DNA from: Candidatus Omnitrophota bacterium | GTDB lineage: Bacteria > Omnitrophota > Gorgyraeia > Zapsychrales > Fredricksoniimonadaceae | Assembly: GCA_016789035.1 (NCBI GenBank) | Contig: JAEUSC010000504.1 | Span: 1-6,545, forward strand | Length of the DNA stretch: 6,545 nt | Reading direction: 5' to 3' | Shown here: one piece after another, positions 1 through 5,511 of the stretch | How positions within the stretch are numbered: position 1 is the first letter of the stretch | Layout: each line of letters starts with the position of its first letter | The notes under the pieces: generated by a model | What the model was told of the DNA's origin: nothing | Seen by the model: only the letters and a program-made list of their open reading frames with translations | Databases searched by the model: none | Made by a program: the position numbers and the translations under genes

Positions 1-494
1 CCCGAGGAAAGATCATTTCTCGATATCAAAAAATAAATCTTTTTGATGCAAGTATAGGCCGAAAGAAAGTCAATGAATCTAATTGTTTCTTAAGGGGAAA
101 AAAGTCGGTTATCTGCAAAGTTCAGGATTTTTGTGTCGGAATGGCGATTTGTTACGATTTACGTTTCCCCTCCCTTTTCCAAGAATATCGGCTGGCAGGC
201 GCCCACATATTGGTGGTCCCCTCCTGCTTTTCCCAAGTTACGGGCCAGGCTCATTGGGAAATTTTGTTGCGGGCTCGGGCGATTGAGAGTCAATGTTACG
301 TTTTGGCACCTAACCAGGTCGGCAAAGACGCCCGGGGCATTATGGCCTATGGAAACAGTATGATTATTAACCCTTGGGGTGCAATTTTAGCCCGCGCCAC
401 AGACGATAAAGAAGAAATATTATCTGCAGACATTTCTCTTCGAGACATGAAAATATTTCAAAAAGTCTTACCGGGAATTCGTAAATCTGTTTAG
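1..494 (+). CDS. Nitrilase-superfamily amidase, Nit1/Nit2 type (5' truncated)
   Basis: This is the C-terminal part of a carbon-nitrogen hydrolase. The reading frame is open from the left edge (first full codon at base 3) to the TAG at 492-494, giving 163 visible residues. Family members have about 260-280 residues, so roughly the first 100, including the first catalytic Glu, lie outside. The catalytic Lys sits in YQKINLFD (codon 30-32) and the nucleophilic Cys in MAICYDLRFP (codon 150-152). The accessory Glu is in the TGQAHWEILLRARAIESQCYV stretch (codon 258-260). AHWE, LLRARAI and QCYV resemble Nit1 (deaminated glutathione amidase), whereas KINLFD resembles Nit2 (omega-amidase, acting on 2-oxoglutaramate or 2-oxosuccinamate). 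The superfamily is secure but the substrate is not. The ATG at 141 is internal, because it lies between the catalytic Lys and Cys. It is a cytoplasmic enzyme; mdh follows 41 bases later, possibly cotranscribed. Confidence 0.9.
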   Translation, partial: RGKIISRYQKINLFDASIGRKKVNESNCFLRGKKSVICKVQDFCVGMAICYDLRFPSLFQEYRLAGAHILVVPSCFSQVTGQAHWEILLRARAIESQCYVLAPNQVGKDARGIMAYGNSMIINPWGAILARATDDKEEILSADISLRDMKIFQKVLPGIRKSV

Positions 495-535
495 AATAGA
501 TTCAATTATTTAAGACGATTAAACGGAGCGGGATT

Positions 536-1519
536 ATGGCAAAAAAATGTATAAAAGTGGCGGTTACCGGAGCCGCTGGACAGATTGGGTACGCATTACT
601 TTTTAGAATTGCATCGGGCCAAATGTTTGGTTCTGAAGCAGAAGTAGAATTATCGCTTTTAGAGTTAGAAAAGGCCCTCCCCGCTTTGAGTGGGGTTATT
701 ATGGAATTGGAAGATTGTGCGTTTCCATTGTTAAAGTCAATAAAAGCGACAAGCAATCCCAATGAAGCTTTCAAAGACATTGATTGGGCCTTGTTGGTCG
801 GCAGTGTTCCGCGAAAAGATGGAATGGAACGCAGTGATCTGCTTAAAATCAATGGCGGTGTTTTTATTGAACAGGGCAAGGCCATTGCACAGAATGCAAA
901 AAAAGATTGTCGCGTTTTGGTTGTTGGAAATCCTTGCAATACAAACGCCTTTATTGCCAAAAGCGTGGCCTCTGCAATTAATCCCAAGAATTTCTTTGCA
1001 ATGACAATGTTGGATCAGAACCGAGCCGTCGCACAGTTGTCGCAAAAATCGGGTGTTTCTGTATGCGAAGTCAAGAATGTGGCAATTTGGGGCAACCATT
1101 CAGCCACACAGTTTCCGGATTTTTACCATGCCAAGATACAGGGGCGTCCGGTTACTGAAGTAATTAAAGACTTTCCCTGGTTGGAAAACACATTCATTGA
1201 AAGCGTACAAAAGAGAGGTGCCGCAATAATTAAGGCCAGAGGTGCTTCGTCTGCAGCATCGGCTGCCAATGCCGTTGTGGATACTGTACGAAATATTATT
1301 CAACCGACTCCATCTGGAGATTTTTTCTCCGTAGCCGTTGCTTCTGACGGCAGCTATGGCATTCCCCAAGGGCTAATTTTTGGGTTTCCTATTAAGAGCG
1401 ACGGATCAAATTGGGAAATTGTTCAGGGACTTGAGCACAATACTTTCGCAAAAAATAAAATAAAAATAACTCTTGATGAACTTTTATTAGAAAAGGAAGC
1501 GATACAAGCTCTGATTTAG
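536..1519 (+). CDS. mdh: Malate dehydrogenase (NAD-dependent, cytosolic-type family)
   Basis: The enzyme interconverts malate and oxaloacetate with NAD(H) in the cytoplasm (TCA cycle). At 327 residues it is full length for the family. The Rossmann glycine motif is [18 protein letters not shown] (residues 11-28), followed by [20 protein letters not shown] (41-60). The substrate-binding loop [13 protein letters not shown] (91-103) supplies Arg93 and Arg99. [10 protein letters not shown] (129-138) holds the conserved Asn132. TMLDQNRA (157-164) supplies Asp160 and Arg163, and the catalytic His188 is in [22 protein letters not shown] follows in the C-terminal domain. The MERSDLL arginines indicate MDH rather than lactate dehydrogenase. 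It belongs to the cytosolic/Chlamydia/Legionella/Thermus-like MDH group, not the LDH-like MDH common in alphaproteobacteria and Firmicutes. The start is supported by a GGAG at 525-528, seven bases upstream. Acidic residues near the end of beta-strand 2 suggest NAD over NADP, which is inferred. Confidence 0.96.
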   Translation: MAKKCIKVAVTGAAGQIGYALLFRIASGQMFGSEAEVELSLLELEKALPALSGVIMELEDCAFPLLKSIKATSNPNEAFKDIDWALLVGSVPRKDGMERSDLLKINGGVFIEQGKAIAQNAKKDCRVLVVGNPCNTNAFIAKSVASAINPKNFFAMTMLDQNRAVAQLSQKSGVSVCEVKNVAIWGNHSATQFPDFYHAKIQGRPVTEVIKDFPWLENTFIESVQKRGAAIIKARGASSAASAANAVVDTVRNIIQPTPSGDFFSVAVASDGSYGIPQGLIFGFPIKSDGSNWEIVQGLEHNTFAKNKIKITLDELLLEKEAIQALI

Positions 1520-1524
1520 ATTTT

Positions 1525-1866
1525 ATGTCAATTCCAACCAAAGACCACCACACAATATCTCTTATTAACACTTCATTGCAGAATCTTCGGAATATTTTAT
1601 CAGAAGCAGACTCATCAGCTCACATTTCTAATAACAAAATTACCGAAAGCTCCAGAGTTAACTTTGGCAACCCTACCAAAGGGGCCATTTCAAAATCTGA
1701 TTTGGAAAAAATAATTATTGGTTTAAAAAGTATTCCAAGACAATATGTTATGAAAGAAGAAGTAGCTAAAATTTTTCTTAGATTATGTGAAGAAAACGAA
1801 GATAATGCGAGTCTGTATGCAATGGAAAGATTTAAAGAATTAATCAATAATAAAGTACTGTTATAA
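1525..1866 (+). CDS. Small hypothetical protein of 113 residues
   Basis: I do not recognise a family. The protein is soluble, with no signal peptide, membrane segment or cysteine pair. It has a Ser/Thr/Asn-rich N-terminal half (residues 1-55) and a charged, probably helical C-terminal half (about 58-113, from SKSDLEKIIIGLKS to RFKELINNKVLL). The start codon lies 5 bases after the mdh stop. No Shine-Dalgarno sequence is visible in front of it, so if translated it probably relies on coupling to mdh. An antisense frame of similar length covers much of it, but it has no context or RBS and looks like a shadow. The close downstream packing behind mdh favours a real gene. Function is unknown, and the exact start is uncertain. 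Confidence 0.6.
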   Translation: MSIPTKDHHTISLINTSLQNLRNILSEADSSAHISNNKITESSRVNFGNPTKGAISKSDLEKIIIGLKSIPRQYVMKEEVAKIFLRLCEENEDNASLYAMERFKELINNKVLL

Positions 1867-1878
1867 GAGTTTAGTAGC

Positions 1879-1907
1879 TTGCATTTCTCACAGTAGCAGA
1901 GTATACT
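1879..1907 (+). promoter_or_regulatory. Putative sigma70-type promoter for the pilus operon
   Basis: A -10-like hexamer TATACT (1902-1907, 5 of 6 to consensus) lies exactly 17 bases downstream of a -35-like TTGCAT (1879-1884, first three bases matching). Both sit in the only sizeable gap of this region, 40 bases before the ATG at 1947. The position between a metabolic block and a pilus block supports a transcription start. The -35 match is weak, so this is a prediction by eye. Confidence 0.45.
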
Positions 1908-1932
1908 TTGTGGGAATTTACAATTTACAGTT

Positions 1933-1938
1933 AAGGAG
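1933..1938 (+). promoter_or_regulatory. Ribosome binding site of the parvulin-like lipoprotein gene
   Basis: AAGGAG lies eight bases before the ATG at 1947. It selects this start over the in-frame ATG at 1968, which would shorten the positively charged n-region of the lipoprotein signal peptide. Confidence 0.75.
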
Positions 1939-1946
1939 AAGAGGGT

Positions 1947-2930
1947 ATGTATTTGAATAAGAAATTCATGGGCCGATACCATGTGGTTGTTTTTCTATGT
2001 TTGCTGGGGGCTCTCACTGGTTGTGATAAAATCGCCGCACTTTACGACAAATCAACTTCTAAGCAATCAACTCCGCAAACCAGTTCTCAAAAATCAGCAA
2101 GTTCCACCACCAATAACGCTTCTACGACCACAGTAAATCCAAAAGCCGACCAAAAACCTAGCAGTAGTGCCTTACCCTCTAATATCTTAGCATCGGTTGA
2201 CAGTTGGTCTATATCTGTCGAAGACTTCAATGAAAAGCTCACCAAACTAAAAGAAATTTTACCTGAATTTGATCCTAAAGACATAAATTCAAAGAAACTT
2301 ATTTTGGAAGAACTGATTAGACAAGAACTCTTAGTTAAAGATGCCGAACAAGCAGGTCTTGCTAATCAAAAAGAGTTAAAAGAAACCGTTGAGGATTTTC
2401 GCAAAACTCTTTTAGTCCAGGAAGTGGCTACGCAGTTAACCAAAGATATTAAAGTCACGGAAGACGAAGCCAAAGAATATTACGATAAAAACAAAGAAAA
2501 TTTTGTTGTTAAGAATGAATGGAAAGTGCGAGAAATCATGGTTCCCACTGAGAGCGAAGCTAAAGATATATTGGTCCAACTGCTTCAAGGAGCCAATTTT
2601 ACTGAGATCGCGAAACTAAAGTCCAAATCTTCCTCCTCCTCTAAAGGAGGTGATCTCGGTTGGATTTCAAAATTTCCTTTCGAACAAATGAGCGCATCTG
2701 TTACAGCCCTTGAAACAGGAAAAACCAGCGGCGTCTTTAAAGGGCCCGCAGGCTATTATATAGTGAAGCTAGATGAAAAAAGAGGCGGTTCTCCCCGACC
2801 GTTTTTGTCCATAAAAAATGATTTGATAAAATCGTTAACGTTACAAAAACAACAGGAAGTTGTTTTGGATCATCTAAATAAGTTGGCTGCGAAGACAAAC
2901 ATTAAAATTAACGAGGAACTGCTGAAATAG
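1947..2930 (+). CDS. Parvulin-fold (SurA/PpiC/EpsD-like) periplasmic lipoprotein
   Basis: This is a 327-residue lipoprotein related to peptidyl-prolyl isomerase chaperones. Residues 1-25 form a type II signal peptide with a basic n-region (NKK, GR) and a hydrophobic core. The lipobox LTGC puts the lipidated Cys at 26. A low-complexity Ser/Thr/Gln linker spans about 34-78. An alpha-helical SurA_N-like chaperone segment follows (about 80-180, starting ILASVDSWSISVEDF). The PpiC rotamase domain runs from about 192 to 278, with the family signature KGGDLGW and the closing strand GYYIVKLDEKR. A helical tail ends the protein. Asp27 directly follows the lipid-bearing Cys, which in enterobacteria is an inner-membrane retention signal. 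The two histidines usual in active parvulins appear replaced (Glu196, Tyr271), so a chaperone role is likelier than strong isomerase activity. Placement directly upstream of cpaB and the secretin suggests it assists secretin or pilin biogenesis, as EpsD-type proteins are thought to do in secretion or export loci. Confidence 0.85.
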   Translation: MYLNKKFMGRYHVVVFLCLLGALTGCDKIAALYDKSTSKQSTPQTSSQKSASSTTNNASTTTVNPKADQKPSSSALPSNILASVDSWSISVEDFNEKLTKLKEILPEFDPKDINSKKLILEELIRQELLVKDAEQAGLANQKELKETVEDFRKTLLVQEVATQLTKDIKVTEDEAKEYYDKNKENFVVKNEWKVREIMVPTESEAKDILVQLLQGANFTEIAKLKSKSSSSSKGGDLGWISKFPFEQMSASVTALETGKTSGVFKGPAGYYIVKLDEKRGGSPRPFLSIKNDLIKSLTLQKQQEVVLDHLNKLAAKTNIKINEELLK

Positions 2931-2984
2931 TGGAAAATCAACTCGATAGAGTTATCAGGGCTGGAGAAACCAGGAGACCTTCAC

Positions 2985-3863
2985 ATGAATCCAGAAAATA
3001 AGAAACAAATTTTAATTATCGTGTTTGCAATTGGTATTGGCATCGTTGCGGCTGTTACAACCGGAGGATATGTACAAAACAAGATCGAAACAGAACGCGC
3101 ATTAATGAATAAGCAATTGCAAGCTAAGCAGCAGGAATTTATGACGTTGCAGCAGCAAAGCCAGGAAAGAGTTGATGCTTTAACTCAAGAAATTGTTTCC
3201 ATGAAGCAGCAGCAAGAAGAAATTAAACAACAGGCAATCGCAGCTGCACAAGCCGCTGCGAAAAATATGTCTGTTGGAGGATCAGGCGAAAACGAAAAGG
3301 TTCGAAAGCCATCCTTAGCTTTAAGAACTCCGCCAGGAAAAAGAGCTGTGACCGTTTTGATTGAATCCCTATCTGCTGTTGGTGGTTTAGTTGATCCTGG
3401 TGATTTCGTTGATGTGATTGCGCAGCTTAATATTCCCAAAGGAAAGAATGCTGATGAAATGGCGGAAATCGATGTGGTAACAGTCATGGTTTTTCAGCAC
3501 CTTCAGATTTTGGCAATCAATACTAATCTGGATGACCGCGGAGCATATGATGATCAGCAAATGGCAGACAGCTTGAAAATTACATTTGCTGTTGAGCCTC
3601 AGGAAGCTGGTTTTATGTCTTTTGTTGAGAAAAACGGAAGAATTCAGCTAGCTTTGAGATCACCGACTGAAAAGAAAAACGAACAGATTAAAACGTCAAC
3701 GTGGAAAACATTGGCAGATTATGTTCTTCAAAACCAAGGTGCTGATATCGGTGTCGGATCGGGAATGGATTGGGGAAAGAGCAAAAAGACGGATGTTCAG
3801 TCTGTTGATGTCAAAGAAGCTAAACCTTATATCCAAATTTTTAGAGGCGGTAAGGAGCTATAA
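2985..3863 (+). CDS. cpaB: CpaB/RcpC-like Tad (Flp) pilus assembly protein
   Basis: This is a 292-residue inner-membrane-anchored periplasmic protein. CpaB/RcpC is thought to connect the inner-membrane machinery with the secretin in Tad pili. One N-terminal membrane anchor (about 9-27, ILIIVFAIGIGIVAAV) is followed by a long Gln/Lys/Glu-rich coiled coil (about 33-92). The RcpC-type domain runs from about 111 to 236. Its hallmark is RAVTVLIESLSAVGGLVDPG (120-139) followed by DFVDVI, and LALRSP comes later. The C-terminal PYIQIFRGGKEL resembles the short 'I..IRGGK' end typical of CpaB. The SAF half usually found between the anchor and the RcpC domain is not apparent; the coiled coil occupies its place. 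AGGAG at 2972-2976, eight bases before the ATG, supports the start. The stop is 4 bases before the secretin start, indicating an operon. Confidence 0.85.
   Translation: MNPENKKQILIIVFAIGIGIVAAVTTGGYVQNKIETERALMNKQLQAKQQEFMTLQQQSQERVDALTQEIVSMKQQQEEIKQQAIAAAQAAAKNMSVGGSGENEKVRKPSLALRTPPGKRAVTVLIESLSAVGGLVDPGDFVDVIAQLNIPKGKNADEMAEIDVVTVMVFQHLQILAINTNLDDRGAYDDQQMADSLKITFAVEPQEAGFMSFVEKNGRIQLALRSPTEKKNEQIKTSTWKTLADYVLQNQGADIGVGSGMDWGKSKKTDVQSVDVKEAKPYIQIFRGGKEL
3852..3857 (+). promoter_or_regulatory. Ribosome binding site of the secretin gene
   Basis: AAGGAG lies inside the last codons of cpaB, ten bases before the ATG at 3868. It decides the secretin start. The longer frame from the ATG at 3721 would overlap cpaB by about 140 bases and put 49 extra residues in front of a clear signal peptide. 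Confidence 0.75.
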
Positions 3864-3867
3864 ATTT

Positions 3868-5490
3868 ATGACAGCAAACCGATTTTTGATAAAGTTCACA
3901 GTCGCACTTATCATGACAATGGCCTTGCCATTAGTGTTGCTTAATAGAGTAGAAGCGAAAATTTATGATGGATCCCAAGATATCGAAATGGTCACGGGAG
4001 ACATACAAACCGTCAAAGTCAAAAATTTGGCCAGACTTTCAATCACCAATCCCGAAATAGCAGATGTCTCCGATGCCCAAGCAGAAGAAGTAACTCTCAT
4101 GGCCAAAGAGCCTGGAAAAACAGTTTTATTTGTGTGGGATGAGGATGGTAAACGGGCAATAAATATTAGAGTTGTAAGTGAAGATCTTTCAGTCGTTAAA
4201 GCGAGAATCGCCCAATTGGTTCAAAAAGCAGAAATTCATGGAGTGACAATTGATGAGGATTCTCTGGAAGGCAGGGTCATTGTCACGGGGGCGTTGGAGG
4301 AAGAAGACAAAGAAAAGATGGATAAGATTTTGGAGGCTTTCGAAGAATCTGTCATCAACATGATTAAGCAAAAAGTTTACCAGGATCAAATACAAATCGA
4401 CGTTCAGATCACAGAGCTTAATGAAAGCCTAACCCGAAATCTTGGCTTTAATTGGGGCACTGGCAAGGACGGGGTGGGCACGAGCGATTTCGCTGTCGGA
4501 TTTCAGGAAACATTGCCAACAACAGATGGTAGCTTCGGTGATCTCTTTAAAATAGGAGATTTTAACAGAGCCCAAGCCATTGTTAACACGGTTAATGCTT
4601 TTATCAAAGAGGGAAAAGCCAAGGTTCTTTCTAAGCCGCGTCTTGTAGTTGTAAGTGGGAAAGAGGCAAGCTTTCTGGTGGGGGGAGAAATTCCCATAAA
4701 GCAGACTACACTTAATAATTCCGGCGGATCAGTTACCGAAGATGTAACTTTTAAACAATATGGTGTGAATATGAATATCACGCCAACAATAAAGAATGGA
4801 AGAATCGAAATAGAATTGAATGTTGAGGTCAGCGATGTGGATGCTTCAAACGCGCAGGGGGATGAAGTTGCATTCTTAACGCGAAACGCGACGACATATT
4901 TAAATCTGGCGGATCGTCAAACAATAGTGTTGGCTGGATTAATCAAGAGATCAAAAAGTGAAGAAGTTAAACGAATACCTTTTGTTAGTAAAATCCCTAT
5001 CGTCGGATTATTATTCCGCAATAACAGCACACCAGTTCCTAACCAAGAAACAGAATTGGTCATTTCATTGACACCGACTATTTTAAAAGATATGATGACT
5101 CCTGAAAAAGTTGAAACAAAAAAAGTTGTGTCAACGAATTCTAATAAGACTACCAATTCGCAATCGTCCCCAGACAATCAAGTCATTTCTGCGGGATACG
5201 CACAAGCTTTGCAAGCAAAAATTTCTTCCGCCATCAATTATCCGTATGAAGCAAAGGAGAATGGTTGGGAAGGAACAGTTAAGCTAGGGTTACATATTTT
5301 AAAAGATGGCACATTGGCTAATGTTACGGTGAAAGAATCATCAGGACATTCTATTTTTGATGAAGATGCTGTGAATACGGCTAAGATTTTGGCACCCTAT
5401 CCGACGTTCTCTTCTGATATGGTGGGCGAGGATGTTGTTGTTGTTGTGCCGATTGTCTATAGCCAAAAGACAGATTTAAATAAAACGTAA
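3868..5490 (+). CDS. cpaC: CpaC/RcpA-like Tad pilus secretin with C-terminal TonB-type domain
   Basis: This 540-residue protein should form the outer-membrane channel through which a Flp/Tad pilus or substrate leaves the cell. The Sec signal peptide is residues 1-30, with probable cleavage after VEA. The CpaC-type N-terminal domain (T2SS/T3SS pilus N) spans about 33-103, including IEMVTGDIQTVKVKNLARLS. A BON-like domain lies at about 106-166. The secretin core spans about 172-406: QIQIDVQITELNESLTRNLG, then KAKVLSKPRLVVVSGKEASF, then ATTYLNLADRQTIVLAGLI, RIPFVSKIPIVGLLFRN and ETELVISLTPTIL. CpaC-type secretins normally end shortly after this. Here a Ser/Thr/Asn linker (407-443) leads into a TonB C-terminal-like domain (444-531). 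Its signature features are YPYEAKENGWEGTV, ILKDGTLANVTVKESSG, FDEDAV and a closing VVVVVPIVY strand. The N- and C-terminal parts share one uninterrupted frame. CpaC identity is high-confidence; the function of the TonB-like tail is unknown. Confidence 0.92.
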   Translation: MTANRFLIKFTVALIMTMALPLVLLNRVEAKIYDGSQDIEMVTGDIQTVKVKNLARLSITNPEIADVSDAQAEEVTLMAKEPGKTVLFVWDEDGKRAINIRVVSEDLSVVKARIAQLVQKAEIHGVTIDEDSLEGRVIVTGALEEEDKEKMDKILEAFEESVINMIKQKVYQDQIQIDVQITELNESLTRNLGFNWGTGKDGVGTSDFAVGFQETLPTTDGSFGDLFKIGDFNRAQAIVNTVNAFIKEGKAKVLSKPRLVVVSGKEASFLVGGEIPIKQTTLNNSGGSVTEDVTFKQYGVNMNITPTIKNGRIEIELNVEVSDVDASNAQGDEVAFLTRNATTYLNLADRQTIVLAGLIKRSKSEEVKRIPFVSKIPIVGLLFRNNSTPVPNQETELVISLTPTILKDMMTPEKVETKKVVSTNSNKTTNSQSSPDNQVISAGYAQALQAKISSAINYPYEAKENGWEGTVKLGLHILKDGTLANVTVKESSGHSIFDEDAVNTAKILAPYPTFSSDMVGEDVVVVVPIVYSQKTDLNKT

Positions 5491-5511
5491 TATAAAGACC
5501 GATCTTATTCT

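Noticed and set aside
141..494. A complete 117-residue gene starting at ATG 141
   Set aside because: The frame is open to the left edge and includes the catalytic Lys motif upstream, so the ATG is internal to a larger nitrilase.
502..1369. Long minus-strand and alternative-frame ORFs across mdh
   Set aside because: They are shadows of a full-length mdh with all catalytic motifs; no independent coding signs.
1867..1946. Possible terminator after the small gene
   Set aside because: Only a weak CACA/TGTG pairing and no T-run; nothing supports termination here.
1620..1982. Antisense 120-codon frame opposite the small gene and promoter region
   Set aside because: It has no RBS or recognisable domain, it crosses into the lipoprotein gene, and all other genes run on the + strand.
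2940..2953. AACTC-GATA-GAGTT inverted repeat between the lipoprotein gene and cpaB, considered as a terminator
   Set aside because: The stem is only 5 base pairs, with no following T-run, so it is not a credible intrinsic terminator; it might at most affect mRNA processing.
3721..3867. Upstream in-frame extension of the secretin frame to an ATG at 3721
   Set aside because: It overlaps cpaB by about 140 bases, precedes a clear signal peptide, and a good RBS lies just before the ATG at 3868.
5435..5449. GTT trinucleotide repeat near the end of the secretin gene
   Set aside because: It simply encodes the Val-rich closing beta-strand of the TonB-like domain; too short to call a functional repeat.
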